A stretch of DNA of 64,000 nt from Streptomyces sp. NBC_00443 (lineage in GTDB: Bacteria; Actinomycetota; Actinomycetes; Streptomycetales; Streptomycetaceae), in NCBI RefSeq assembly GCF_036014175.1, contig NZ_CP107917.1, positions 6,758,001 through 6,822,000 on the forward strand. Reading direction: 5' to 3'. Below are positions 25,095 to 34,311 of the stretch, in pieces. The stretch's first letter is position 1. Each line of letters begins with the position of its first letter. The translations under genes and the position numbers were made by a program. A model generated the notes under the pieces. The model was not told where the DNA came from. It ran no database searches and saw only the letters and a list, made by a program, of their open reading frames with translations.

Positions 25095-26534
25095 ATGACG
25101 GAACGACCCGCGCAGCGCACTCCCAACCGTCAGCTCGCCGCGCTCATCGCAGAAGCGGGATTCTCCAACGCGGGTCTCGCCCGCCGGGTGGACCAGCTCG
25201 GCCTCGAACACGGGCTTGATCTCAGATACGACAAGACCTCGGTCACCCGCTGGCTGCGCGGGCAGCAGCCACGCGGTACGACGCCCGCGCTCATCGCCGA
25301 GGTCTTCACGCGCCGCCTCGGCCGCCGGCTCTCCGCCCAGGACCTCGGCCTCGACGCCTGCGCGCCCGTGTACGCGGGGCTGGAGTTCGCCGCGACACCC
25401 GAGGAAGCCGTCGACATCGTCAGCGGCCTGTGGCGCAAGGACTCCGGCAGCCACGCCGAGCTGCGCAAGATCGCGTTCACTCCGGCCGGCCTCGTCGTGC
25501 CCAGTCGGGACTGGCTCATCGGCCGCGCCGACGAGAAGGTCGCCCGCGGCGAGGCGATCGCCCGCATCCCGGTGCAGGGCCGCCCGACGGCCGTACCCCG
25601 CCAGCGCGGGCAGGCCGAGCGCGGCCCCGGCCAGAAGGTCACCGGCGGCGACATCGCCGCGCTGCGCTCGGTCGGCGAGCTGTTCCGCTCCCTCGACGAC
25701 ATGTACGGCGGTGGTCACGCCCGGCAGGCCCTGGTCCGCTACCTGGAGCACGAGTGCGAGCCGATGCTGCGCGGCACCTACGGCGAGCAGACCGGCCGCC
25801 GCCTGTTCGCGGCCGCAGCGGACCTCACGAGGCTCGCGGGCTGGACGTCGTACGACATCGCGGCGCACGGGCTCGCCCAGCGTTACTTCGTGCAGTCGCT
25901 GCGGCTCGCGCAGGCGGCCGGTGACCGGGCGTTCGGCTCCTACGTCCTGGTCACCATGAGCCGTCAGGCCGTCTACCTCGGGCACGGACGTGAGGCCGTC
26001 CAGCTCGCGCGCGTGGCCCAGCAGGGCGTGGGGACCAGCGCGCCGCCGGTCGTGCAGGCCCTGCTGCATGCGTGCGAGGCGCGCGGGCACGGCGTACTGG
26101 GCGAGGTGCGAGCCTGCACCGCCTCCCTGGTGCGGGCCGAACGCGCCCTCGAAGCGGCCCGCCCCGTCGACGACGTGCCGCACTGGGCGCGCTTCTTCGA
26201 CGAGGCGCAGCTCGCCGACGAGTTCGGCCACTGCCACCGGGACCTGCAGCAGTTCCGCGCGGCGGCCCAGCATGCCGAGCGCTCCCTGCAGCTGCGTGCC
26301 CCCGCCTACGCCCGCAGCCGCCTCTTCTCCCGCGTCGTCCTCGCCTCCGCCCGCCTCGGCCGCGGCGAACACGACCAGGCCGGCGCCCTGGGCGCGGAGG
26401 CCGCGGGCGCTGCCGCGGAGATGCGCTCCGTACGGGCGGTCGAGTACGTCAGGGACTTCGAGCGGAGGCTGGAGCCGTACCGGGATGCGGCGCCGGTGCG
26501 GGGGTATCGCGACAAGGTGGCGGCCTTGGGGTAG
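25095..26534 (+). CDS. NsdA-like regulator with N-terminal HTH and helical repeats
   Basis: A 479-residue protein. The N-terminal part (RQLAALIAEAGFSNAGLARRVDQLG...DKTSVTRWLRGQQPRGTTP) is a XRE-like helix-turn-helix. The rest is all-helical and TPR-like (AAADLTRLAGWTSYDIAAHGLAQRY, RDLQQFRAAAQHAERSLQLRAPAYARSR). This architecture is shared with the NsdA group of Streptomyces regulators, which affect antibiotic production and sporulation. The target of this member is unknown. The start at the ATG of 25095 has GCAGGAG upstream. It is divergent from lipB across 278 nt and convergent with the flavin oxidoreductase, from which only 8 nt separate it. Confidence 0.8.
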   Translation: MTERPAQRTPNRQLAALIAEAGFSNAGLARRVDQLGLEHGLDLRYDKTSVTRWLRGQQPRGTTPALIAEVFTRRLGRRLSAQDLGLDACAPVYAGLEFAATPEEAVDIVSGLWRKDSGSHAELRKIAFTPAGLVVPSRDWLIGRADEKVARGEAIARIPVQGRPTAVPRQRGQAERGPGQKVTGGDIAALRSVGELFRSLDDMYGGGHARQALVRYLEHECEPMLRGTYGEQTGRRLFAAAADLTRLAGWTSYDIAAHGLAQRYFVQSLRLAQAAGDRAFGSYVLVTMSRQAVYLGHGREAVQLARVAQQGVGTSAPPVVQALLHACEARGHGVLGEVRACTASLVRAERALEAARPVDDVPHWARFFDEAQLADEFGHCHRDLQQFRAAAQHAERSLQLRAPAYARSRLFSRVVLASARLGRGEHDQAGALGAEAAGAAAEMRSVRAVEYVRDFERRLEPYRDAAPVRGYRDKVAALG

Positions 26535-26542
26535 GCGGCGCT

Positions 26543-27931
26543 TCAGGCGGCCCTCGCTGTGGGGAGCGGCTCCGCCCGGTGCAGGGACCCCGCCGCCCCC
26601 AGGTCCGCCAGGATCGCCGCCGCGGCCCGGTGGGCCGAGTGGAGGGCTCCCTGGACCGTGCTGGTGTCGCGGTGGTCGCCGCAGACGTACAGGCCCGCCA
26701 GGAGGCGCACCGGACGGCGCAGGTCGTGGGGCGCGCGCATCGCGGGGACGGCCTCCGGGGTGTGGTGCACGGCGAGGGTCTCCCAGCGTGCGGTGGAGGT
26801 GCCGTAGAGGCGGGACAGATGCATCCGTACGGCCGTGTCGATGTCGGGCGGCGGCGTGCCGAGGACCGTCGACGAGACGAGTGTGCGGCCCGCCGGTGCG
26901 CGGCTCGGGTCGACCTGGCTGATCACCGCCGTGTGTGCGACCGGGCCACCCCGGTCGGCGTCGAGCACCAGCGAGGCGCCGGTCGCCGGCGGCTCGTCGG
27001 TCGTGTGGTGGACGACGGTCACCGGGTGGAAGTCCGGTACGCGCAGGCCCGGCAGCAGCTCGGCGGCGGTCCGTGCGTCCGTCGCAAGCAGGACGGCCCG
27101 GCAGCGGATCTCGCCGTGCTCGGCGGTGGTCACGGACGTCGTGGCGACCGACGTGACCCGCACCCCGGTGTGCACGGTGCCCGGCGGCAACACCCGTGCC
27201 AGCAGCTCCGGCAGCGCCTCGGCGCCGCCCTCGGGCACGCACATCCGCCCGCTCGCGAAGGAGCGGAGCGCCAGATCCGCGCACCGGCTGGACGTCGCCA
27301 GTTCCGGGTCGCACAGCAGCGCGGCGAGCAGCGGCCGCAGGAAGCCGTCGATCGTCCGCGCCGGAACGCCCCGCTCGGCGAGAGCCTGCGCGGCGGGCAA
27401 CTCGGTGCGGGCGAGCAGCCGTTCGACGGGCACGGTGGCCAGCCGGGCGAGCGCGGCGCCGAGCCTGGCCTGGTCGACGGCCGTGCCCAGCGGTGCGCCC
27501 GCGCGGACCCGCGGTATGGGCGTCTGTCCCGGAACACCCCGTACGGGCCCGGTCCTCGGGGCGCTCGCCAGGGCGCGCACCGCGTGGAGTGCGCCCCTTG
27601 CGCGCCGGGCGCTCAACGGGCTCGCCACCGCGCCCGCGCGATGCCGGCGCCCGTCGCTGTGCAGCAGTACGCCCGGCGCGAAGAGGCGCAGCGCCAGTGC
27701 GTCGAGCCCGGGTGTCAGCCGTAACTCCGGATACGACGTCGACAGGAGTTGCCCGATCCGGTCGAGCCGGAACCCGTCGACTTTCTCGGTCGACATGCGG
27801 CCGCCCGGGTAAGGGGCGGCCTCCAGCACTGCGGTCCTCACTCCTGCGCTGGTCAGCCGATGCGCCGCGGAGAGTCCGGCGACCCCGGCTCCCACGATGA
27901 CGACGTCCGCCTGGTACGCGGGCTCAAGCAC
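26543..27931 (-). CDS. FAD-dependent amine oxidase/phytoene desaturase-like oxidoreductase
   Basis: A 462-residue flavoprotein. The dinucleotide-binding N-terminus DVVIVGAGVAGLSAAHRLTSAG is followed by EAAPYPGGRMSTEKVDGF. The FAD-binding C-terminal motif LLAGLYVCGDHRDTSTVQGALHSAHRAA is present. It belongs to the amine-oxidase/protoporphyrinogen-oxidase/phytoene-desaturase superfamily, with substrate unknown and no carotenoid genes nearby. Its 3' end faces the NsdA-like gene. The 203 nt upstream (27932-28133) hold no gene that I can support. Confidence 0.87.
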   Translation of the reverse strand: MLEPAYQADVVIVGAGVAGLSAAHRLTSAGVRTAVLEAAPYPGGRMSTEKVDGFRLDRIGQLLSTSYPELRLTPGLDALALRLFAPGVLLHSDGRRHRAGAVASPLSARRARGALHAVRALASAPRTGPVRGVPGQTPIPRVRAGAPLGTAVDQARLGAALARLATVPVERLLARTELPAAQALAERGVPARTIDGFLRPLLAALLCDPELATSSRCADLALRSFASGRMCVPEGGAEALPELLARVLPPGTVHTGVRVTSVATTSVTTAEHGEIRCRAVLLATDARTAAELLPGLRVPDFHPVTVVHHTTDEPPATGASLVLDADRGGPVAHTAVISQVDPSRAPAGRTLVSSTVLGTPPPDIDTAVRMHLSRLYGTSTARWETLAVHHTPEAVPAMRAPHDLRRPVRLLAGLYVCGDHRDTSTVQGALHSAHRAAAAILADLGAAGSLHRAEPLPTARAA

Positions 27932-28133
27932 GTGCCCCTCCTCGAGGTTGCGCGGCCGGTGGAGACGTCATGCCCCCAACTGGCTCCGGGGATACCCGAG
28001 TTCGGGTCGAGGTTAGGGCTGTGATCGGTCAAAAACAGTCGCGCATGGGCAGAGCACGGTCGCACAGCGGTCGCATGCGGGCGCTCGGTGTCGCCCGACC
28101 GATACATGGCGGGTACCCGGCTTGACCCTTCGA

Positions 28134-29033
28134 TTACTTGGCGGCAGCCCGGATCGCCCCCTCGATGTCCGGGAACGCGAAGGTGAATCCGGACTCCAGC
28201 AGCCGCTTCGGCAGCACCCGTTGGCTGCCCAGTACGTCCCCGGCCAACTCGCCGAGGACCGTCCGCAGCACCGGCGCGGGGACCGGGAAGGGCGTCGGCC
28301 GGTGCAGTACCCGCCCCATCGCCTCGGTGATCTCACGGTTCGTCAGCGGCTGCGGCGCCGTCACGTTGAACGGGCCCGACAGATCGTCCCGGTCGATCAG
28401 ATGCCGGATCGCGGCCACCTCGTCGTGCAGCGAGACGAACGACCAGTACTGCCGTCCGTCCCCCAGCCGCCCGCCGAGCCCAGCCTTGAACAGCGGGAAC
28501 AGCCGCCCCCAGGCCCCGCCCTGCCGGGCCACCACCAGCCCCGTGCGCGGGAACACCGTCCGTACGCCCGCCTCCTGCGCGGGCGCCGCCGCGCCCTCCC
28601 ACTCCACGGCCAGCGAGGGCAGGAAGCCCTCCCCGGGCGGGGCGCTCTCGTCGACGGCCCGGTCGCCGGTCTCGCCGTAGTAGCCGATCGCGCTGCCGTT
28701 CACGAACACCCGCGGCGGCTCGTCCAGCGACACCATCGCCTCCGCCAGTGCCGCCGTGCCCTGCACCCGGCCGCTGCGCAGCTTCGCCTTGTACGCATCC
28801 GTCCAGCGCCGCGAGCCCACGTTCGCGCCGGCCAGATTGACCACGGCGCCGCACCCCGCGAGCCCGGCCGCGTCCACGTACCTGCGCTCGGGGTCCCACC
28901 GGACCTCGTCCGCCGAGCGGGGTGCACGGCGCACCAGCCGCACCACCTCGTGCCCGTCCGCGACCAGCGAGCGCACCAATGCGCCGCCGATCAGTCCGGA
29001 GGAGCCGGCCACCGCGATTCTTGAAAGTTCCAT
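28134..29033 (-). CDS. TIGR01777-family SDR epimerase
   Basis: A 299-residue NAD(P)-binding protein with IAVAGSSGLIGGALVRSLVADG at the N-terminus, VNLAGANVGSRRWTDAYK, VNGSAIGYYGETGD (Tyr in the expected place) and FNVTAPQPLTNREITEAMG. These define the TIGR01777 family, sometimes called SulA/YfcH-like epimerases, whose substrate is unknown. The start at 29033 corresponds to the family N-terminus; the open frame upstream is antisense to the GNAT gene. It is divergent from the GNAT gene across 72 nt, so the promoters overlap or are back to back. Confidence 0.9.
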   Translation of the reverse strand: MELSRIAVAGSSGLIGGALVRSLVADGHEVVRLVRRAPRSADEVRWDPERRYVDAAGLAGCGAVVNLAGANVGSRRWTDAYKAKLRSGRVQGTAALAEAMVSLDEPPRVFVNGSAIGYYGETGDRAVDESAPPGEGFLPSLAVEWEGAAAPAQEAGVRTVFPRTGLVVARQGGAWGRLFPLFKAGLGGRLGDGRQYWSFVSLHDEVAAIRHLIDRDDLSGPFNVTAPQPLTNREITEAMGRVLHRPTPFPVPAPVLRTVLGELAGDVLGSQRVLPKRLLESGFTFAFPDIEGAIRAAAK

Positions 29034-29105
29034 GACCTCAATCCTGCCGTTGACCACATAAAACCCCGGTCGGGTTCCCGGGGGTCCGGTCGTAGGGTGA
29101 CGCTC

Positions 29106-29603
29106 ATGCCCGAGCCGTACAAAGCCCGTATACGCGCTGCTCTGCCCGATGACGAGGAGGAGCTGTCCCACCTCGACCGTGTCACGTGGTCGCCGACGCA
29201 CGCGGTCATGCCCGAACCGCGCCCGCCCTACCCGCCGTTCTTCACCGAGCGCCACGCCCCGGAGGACCATCTGGTCGCGGAGCTCGACCGCCGTATCGTC
29301 GGCTACGTCCGCCTCGGCTTCCCCACTCCGCTCGCCTGTAACGCGCACGTCCGGCAGATCCAGGGCCTCGCCGTCGCCGACGAAGCGCGTGGCCTCGGTG
29401 TGGGCCGGGCGCTGATCCGGGCGGCGGTGGAGGAGGCGTGCCGCAGGGGCGCACGCCGGCTCACCCTGCGCGTCCTCGGTCACAACACGCCGGCGCGCAA
29501 GCTGTACGAGTCCGAGGGGTTCGTGGTGGAGGGGGTGCTGCCCGAGGAGTTCTTCCTGGACGGGCAGTTTGTGGACGATGTGTTCATGGGGCGCAGCCTC
29601 TGA
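29106..29603 (+). CDS. GNAT-family N-acetyltransferase
   Basis: A 165-residue acetyltransferase. The acetyl-CoA binding motif A reads IQGLAVADEARGLGVGRALIRAAVEEA, and motif B includes NTPARKLYESEGFVVEGVLPEEFF. The acceptor is unknown. The ATG at 29106 is preferred, with AGGGTGA about 5 nt upstream; a GTG three codons earlier is possible. The gene ends 19 nt before the convergent protease gene. Confidence 0.9.
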   Translation: MPEPYKARIRAALPDDEEELSHLDRVTWSPTHAVMPEPRPPYPPFFTERHAPEDHLVAELDRRIVGYVRLGFPTPLACNAHVRQIQGLAVADEARGLGVGRALIRAAVEEACRRGARRLTLRVLGHNTPARKLYESEGFVVEGVLPEEFFLDGQFVDDVFMGRSL

Positions 29604-29621
29604 CACCGGCACGCCAGGGCC

Positions 29622-30806
29622 TCATGAGGTGACGAGTTCCCCCGTACCCACCGCCGCCGTCGCGTTGGCCGCGCGCCTGGCGTCGGAGGCGACCTCGGCG
29701 ACCGTGAGGACGTAGCCGGTCCGGTCGTCGGAGGTGGAGCGGGCGAAGACGACGCCGAACACCTTGCCGTCGGTGGTCAGCAGCGGGCCGCCGGAGTTGC
29801 CGGGGCGGACGGTGGAGCGGATCGAGTAGATCTCGCGGGTGACGGTCTCGTCGTTGTAGATGTTCTGCCCGGTCGCCCGCACCCGGTTCGCGACCGTCGC
29901 CGCCTGGAGGTTCAGGTCGCCGTCCTCGGGATAGCCCGCCACGACGGCCGAGTCGCCTCGGGTGGCCTCCTCGTCGAACGACAGGACGGGGGCGCGCAGA
30001 TCCGGGACGTACAGCACGGCGACGTCCCGGTCCGGGTCGAAGAGCACCACCCGCGACTCGTACGACGGCCCGACGCCGCCGACCCGGACGCTGGGGGCGT
30101 CGATGCCGGCCACCACATGGGCGTTGGTCATCACGTGCTGCGGGGAGTAGACGAAGCCACTGCCCTCGCGGCCCTGGGTGCCCGCGGTGCCCTCGATCTT
30201 GACCGTGCTGAGCTTGGCGGCGTTCGCGGCGGCCGGCGTGACGCTGTCGCCGGAGGGCTCGGCGACCTCGGCGGTCGACTCGTTCTCGAAGGGGTTGAAG
30301 ACCTGCGGGAACCCGGCTTCGGTGAGCGCGGAGGTGGCTCGGGAGAACCAGGCGGGGGTCGTGTCCGGCATCGCGTCCTGCACGGTCCCGAGCAGCCGGG
30401 AGTCCCGGATGGCGGCGGTCAGCAGCGGGGAGGAGGACGCGGCGAGAACGCTCGCGGCCACCCACGCCACGATCAGCACGGCCACCGAGTTGGCCACGGC
30501 ACCGCCGACGCCGTCCGCCACCCTGAGCGGCCCGCGGTCCAGTTCCCTTCGCAGCCGCAGCGCCAGCCGTCCCGCCAGCTCGTGCACCAGGACCGCCGGG
30601 AGCAGCACGGTGAGCACCGCGGTCACGGTCGCCCCCGTCGTGCCCGGTGTGACCAGGTCCATCATCCACGGCAGGATCCATACGCCGATCACCGCGCCGC
30701 CCACGAAGCCGGCCAGCGAGATGCATCCGGCCACCAGTCCGCGCCGGTATCCGGACGCCGCGTAGGCCAGGATCACCAGCAACAGCAGGATGTCGAGCAG
30801 GTCCAC
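29622..30806 (-). CDS. MarP-like membrane serine protease (CvpA plus trypsin-like domain)
   Basis: A 394-residue protein. The N-terminal CvpA-like domain has four membrane segments (LLDILLLLVILAYAASGYRRG, CISLAGFVGGAVIGVWIL, AVLTVLLPAVLVHELAG, VGGAVANSVAVLIVAWVAASVL). It is followed by an extracytoplasmic trypsin-like domain with the full catalytic triad: His in VMTNAHVVAG, Asp in DRDVAVLYV and Ser in RPGNSGGPL. This matches MarP of mycobacteria, which protects against acid and oxidative stress. The next gene (divergent) encodes a peptidoglycan amidase; MarP is known in mycobacteria to process a peptidoglycan hydrolase, so the pairing is suggestive. Confidence 0.92.
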   Translation of the reverse strand: MDLLDILLLLVILAYAASGYRRGLVAGCISLAGFVGGAVIGVWILPWMMDLVTPGTTGATVTAVLTVLLPAVLVHELAGRLALRLRRELDRGPLRVADGVGGAVANSVAVLIVAWVAASVLAASSSPLLTAAIRDSRLLGTVQDAMPDTTPAWFSRATSALTEAGFPQVFNPFENESTAEVAEPSGDSVTPAAANAAKLSTVKIEGTAGTQGREGSGFVYSPQHVMTNAHVVAGIDAPSVRVGGVGPSYESRVVLFDPDRDVAVLYVPDLRAPVLSFDEEATRGDSAVVAGYPEDGDLNLQAATVANRVRATGQNIYNDETVTREIYSIRSTVRPGNSGGPLLTTDGKVFGVVFARSTSDDRTGYVLTVAEVASDARRAANATAAVGTGELVTS

Positions 30807-30993
30807 AGAGCCGCCTTTCTCTCGGACCCCTTAGTACGCGCGCGAGACGCCTGTTGATCAGTGCCCGCGCACGCGCCGCCGGGAACCGGCCACGCCGCGT
30901 GCACCTGGAGAAACGCCCCGGACCAGGACGATGGTTCCACCGGGCGTCACAGCACACATCGCGGGCGGACCGGATCCGTCGGACAGTAGAGCC

Positions 30994-32520
30994 ATGCGTG
31001 CCTTCCGACGGGTCACCCGAAGGGTCTTCCGAGGAACACGGGGGAGACGAAGACCACGTGCCGTACGAATACCGTGGGCTGCGCGGATGCGGGGGGCTGG
31101 GGGAGGCGCGGGCCGGGAGCCGTTACAGGGGGATTCGACGGGGGCTCGGGATTTCGTGGAGGGGGCTGGGCGGACAGCGGGCCCGGATGGCGTGGCGGGG
31201 GGCGCACCGGCATCGGACGGTGAACCATCGCGGGACACTTCGCGAGGAGCCGGCGCGGGCCCATGGCGGGAGGCTGCGGGCGGGCCCGCTCCAGGGCGGG
31301 GGGAGGACGCGCCGCCCGCGCAGGAGGAGGCCGTACCGGAACGGCCGTCCCGGCCGGTGGAGCCGCGCGTGCCGGAAGAGCTGCCTGTGGGGGAGGAGCC
31401 GGGGCTGCGGGAGCGGTCAGTCGTGGCGGACCGGCCCTTCGCGCGCGAGCTGCCGCCTGTGCGGGATGAGGCGGTCTTTCGGGAGCAGCCGGACGTGTCG
31501 GCACGGCCCGTACTGCGGAATCAGCCACCCGCGGGGGCGGCGGCGCCCGTGCGCGAACAGCCGGCGCCGCAGGGGCCGCCCACCGCAGGAGAGGGGCCTG
31601 CCCTCCAGGGGCAGCCGAAACTGCGACCGCAGCCGACCGTGCCGGGACGGCCGGCCGGGCCGGTACCCGGTGACATGCCGCAGGACCGGGCCGGGTGGCC
31701 GTCGGCCGGTCGGTGGGGCCAGATGCACGGGCGGAGCCGGTGGCAGCCGCTCTCGGCATGGCGGGTGCACCCCGTCGCGTTCGCGCTGCTCGGCTGTGTC
31801 CCCGGCCTCGCCGCCGTTCTCGCGCTGGGGTTGTGCGCGAGTGGCGTCGAGCGGATCGTCGCGGCCGGTTCGCGGCCGGTCGCGGCGCGGCCCGCCGCCT
31901 CGCATCAGGCGCCCCGGCCCACCATCGTGCCGAGGTCGGCCTGGCTCGACCACGAGACCCGGCGTGCCCAGCCACCCCCGCGTTACGACGACACCGTCGT
32001 CGCCGTGTTCGTCCACCACACCGACTCACCCAACGGCTACGACTGCGCCGACGTACCCCGGATCATCCGGTTCGTGTACGCGGGCCAGACCGGCTCCCGC
32101 GACTGGGACGACATCGGCTACAACTTCCTCGTCGACCGCTGCGGCACCATCTACGAGGGCCGTGAGGGCGGCATCGCCCGGCCCGTGACCGGCGCCCACA
32201 CCCAGGGCTTCAACCACCGCACCACCGGCATCGCCGCCATCGGCACCTTCACGGAAGGCGTACCCGTGCCGAAGGCGATGACCGACGCGATCGCCGCGGT
32301 GGCCGCCTGGAAACTGGGGCTCTCCGACACGGACCCCCGCACGAAGGTCCGACTGACCTCCAGCAACAGCTACAGCCGCTACGCCTCCGGCACCACCGCG
32401 ACGTTCCCCGCCATCGTCGGCCACGACGTCGGCTACATGACGAGCTGCCCGGGCGCCGCCCTCAGCGAGCGTCTCCCGGAGATCAGGGAGACGGCGGCCC
32501 GGTTGCAGGGCAGGCACTGA
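30994..32520 (+). CDS. PGRP-type N-acetylmuramoyl-L-alanine amidase with long disordered N-terminus
   Basis: About 508 residues. The first 240 are a Pro/Arg/Gln/Glu-rich disordered region (PEELPVGEEPGLRERSVV and similar). Next is a membrane anchor at about residues 264-285 (FALLGCVPGLAAVLALGLCA), then a peptidoglycan-recognition amidase domain with VFVHHTDSPNGYDC, the zinc ligands in these His, HTQGFNHRTTGIAAIG and VGHDVGYMTSCPGAAL. The enzyme would cut the bond between muramic acid and the stem peptide outside the membrane. The start at the ATG of 30994 has only a weak ribosome-binding site. It is divergent from the MarP-like protease. Confidence 0.88.
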   Translation: MRAFRRVTRRVFRGTRGRRRPRAVRIPWAARMRGAGGGAGREPLQGDSTGARDFVEGAGRTAGPDGVAGGAPASDGEPSRDTSRGAGAGPWREAAGGPAPGRGEDAPPAQEEAVPERPSRPVEPRVPEELPVGEEPGLRERSVVADRPFARELPPVRDEAVFREQPDVSARPVLRNQPPAGAAAPVREQPAPQGPPTAGEGPALQGQPKLRPQPTVPGRPAGPVPGDMPQDRAGWPSAGRWGQMHGRSRWQPLSAWRVHPVAFALLGCVPGLAAVLALGLCASGVERIVAAGSRPVAARPAASHQAPRPTIVPRSAWLDHETRRAQPPPRYDDTVVAVFVHHTDSPNGYDCADVPRIIRFVYAGQTGSRDWDDIGYNFLVDRCGTIYEGREGGIARPVTGAHTQGFNHRTTGIAAIGTFTEGVPVPKAMTDAIAAVAAWKLGLSDTDPRTKVRLTSSNSYSRYASGTTATFPAIVGHDVGYMTSCPGAALSERLPEIRETAARLQGRH

Positions 32521-32712
32521 CGCGTGCGGTCTCCTTGCCGGCCCGGAGTTGTCGTGCGGCCGAGGGCCCTACAGCGCGGACCTGCCTGCTCGCGCCCTCG
32601 CCCGAACCGGCGTGACCCGCCCCCCCGCCTGCCCCGGTCTGATCCTCCCCCGTGCCGCCCGGCGTGCCCCACTCCTCGGGCGCTCGCCCCGGCACAACCC
32701 CGCCCCGGCCGG

Positions 32713-33840
32713 TCACCGCCTCCCCAGATAAACCCCCAGCGCCCGCTGCAACACCCTCCCCTGGCTCCCCACCGGCAGTTCCCACTCGCCGAGGTACTCC
32801 ACCGCACGGCCGCCCGCGCCGGTCTTGAACAGGAGGCGGCCGAGGAGGCGGTCCTCGGTGAGGGTGGGGGTGATGGACCGGAGGTCGTAGGTGTCGGCGC
32901 CCGCGGCCCGGGCGTCGCCCAGCATCCGCCACAGCAGGGCGCTGCTGGGTCGCAGTTCACGACCCCGGCGGCCGGACGCGGCGTAGGAGTGCCAGGCCCT
33001 GGAGCCGACGCTGATCATGAGGGCCGCGGAGAGCACCTCGCCGTCGTACTCGGCGAGGTAGAGCCGCAGCCGGTCCTCGTCCTCGGCGTTCAGGGCCGCC
33101 CACATGCGCCGGAAGTAGTCCAGCGGGCGAGCTTTGAAGCCGTCGCGGGCGGCCGTCACGGTGTACAGACGGTAGAACTCGGGCAGGTCGGCCGCCGAGC
33201 CCCACGAGATCCGGACGCCCGCCGCCTCGGCGGTGCGCAGCGACTGTTCCCAGTGCGGTGCGAGCGCGGCACGCAGATCGTCCACCGAGCGCCCCGCCAA
33301 CGGGATCTCACAGCCGTAGCGCGGCTGACCGAGCCCGAACCCGCTCCCGTCGTCCTCCTCGCACCGCCGCCACCCCAGCCGCCGCAGCCGCTCCGCGGCG
33401 TCGAGGGCGTAACCGTCGATGCCGGCCGTGGGCACATCGCGCAGCTGACCCACCTCGCGGTCGGCGATGCCCGCCGTCACGTCGGCCGCGTCCCAGTGGC
33501 GTACGACGAGCGGCGGGCCGATCCGGACGGAGAACGCCCCGATCCGCTTCAGGTGGGCGACGAGCGGGTCCAGCCACCGTTCCAGGCGTGGCGTACGCCA
33601 GTCGATGGCGGGCCCGTCGGGGAGGTAGGCCAGGTAGCGCCGGGTGCCGGGCAGGGGCCGGTACAGGACCAGCGCCGTCGCGACCATCTCGTCGCCCTCG
33701 AACCACCCCACGCTCTCCGGCAGCCAGTCGGGCTTCACATCGCCCCACTCGGGGATCTGCAGATGGCTCGCGTCGGGATACAGCCGTAGGTGGGCCAGAT
33801 GCTCCTGGCGCGGTATCTCCCGCACGTACAGGCTGGTCAT
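32713..33840 (-). CDS. FemAB-family (FemX/FmhB-like) aminoacyltransferase
   Basis: A 375-residue protein of the FemABX fold, two GNAT-like domains. Typical segments are SHLQIPEWGDVKPDW, MVATALVLYRPLPGTRRYLAYLPDGPAIDW, WEQSLRTAEAAGV, RLYTVTAARDGFKARPLDYFRRMWAAL and HSYAASGRRGRELRPSSALLW. Such enzymes add the first residue of the peptidoglycan cross-bridge (Gly in Streptomyces) to lipid II using aminoacyl-tRNA. The proximity to a peptidoglycan amidase is consistent. Streptomyces genomes encode several family members, so the exact step is uncertain. The ATG at 33840 has AGGAG 10 nt upstream. The 192 nt downstream (32521-32712) hold nothing recognisable. Confidence 0.85.
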   Translation of the reverse strand: MTSLYVREIPRQEHLAHLRLYPDASHLQIPEWGDVKPDWLPESVGWFEGDEMVATALVLYRPLPGTRRYLAYLPDGPAIDWRTPRLERWLDPLVAHLKRIGAFSVRIGPPLVVRHWDAADVTAGIADREVGQLRDVPTAGIDGYALDAAERLRRLGWRRCEEDDGSGFGLGQPRYGCEIPLAGRSVDDLRAALAPHWEQSLRTAEAAGVRISWGSAADLPEFYRLYTVTAARDGFKARPLDYFRRMWAALNAEDEDRLRLYLAEYDGEVLSAALMISVGSRAWHSYAASGRRGRELRPSSALLWRMLGDARAAGADTYDLRSITPTLTEDRLLGRLLFKTGAGGRAVEYLGEWELPVGSQGRVLQRALGVYLGRR

Positions 33841-33933
33841 GGGCAGGGTGCTCCTGTTCGGTCCGGTCACCCTAAGCCGGAGATCACGGAACCGGTCAAG
33901 AGACGGAGCGTGAACCTTCCGGAAAGGCCCCCG

Positions 33934-33981
33934 CCGGCTTCCTCACCGGCTCGCTCACCGGCTCCGTCACCGGCTCGCTCA
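33934..33981. repeat. 12-bp tandem repeat, four units
   Basis: Four units of CCGGCTCGCTCA with one or two changes each, in the intergenic stretch before the small secreted protein gene. Confidence 0.75.
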
Positions 33982-34064
33982 CAGGCTTCTCGTAGCCGAC
34001 TCAACGATCTCCCCGAGACAGCCTCCCTATCGTCATGCACACGCACTGACCGGAGGTGGGGATC

Positions 34065-34283
34065 ATGAGCAGCGACAACGGCACGCCCAACCACAGCAGC
34101 AAGCGGGTCTGGACCGTGGTCTGCGCGGTCGCGACCGTCGTCCTGGGGCCGGCCGCCGTCACGGCGTCCGCGCTCGACCAGGCCAATGAGGCGCCGATGC
34201 ACCACGCGGTGCAGGCCGACCCGGCGCAGCCGCAGGCCTACCTCCCGTCGGACCCCAGCCGCAGGCGGACCGCCGCGGCCTGA
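34065..34283 (+). CDS. small exported or membrane-anchored protein
   Basis: A 72-residue protein: a polar N-terminus, one hydrophobic segment (VWTVVCAVATVVLGPAAVTASALD) and a Pro/Ala-rich polar tail. GGAGGTGGGG lies 3-13 nt before the ATG at 34065. It could be a cleaved secreted peptide or a single-pass membrane protein. No family is recognised. It ends close to the convergent DUF4240 gene. Confidence 0.7.
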   Translation: MSSDNGTPNHSSKRVWTVVCAVATVVLGPAAVTASALDQANEAPMHHAVQADPAQPQAYLPSDPSRRRTAAA

Positions 34284-34290
34284 TCCGGCT

Positions 34291-34311
34291 CAGTCCTCAG
34301 TCCTCAGTCCT
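34291..34311. repeat. 7-bp tandem repeat, three units
   Basis: Three copies of CAGTCCT between the convergent stops, touching the DUF4240 stop codon. Confidence 0.7.
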
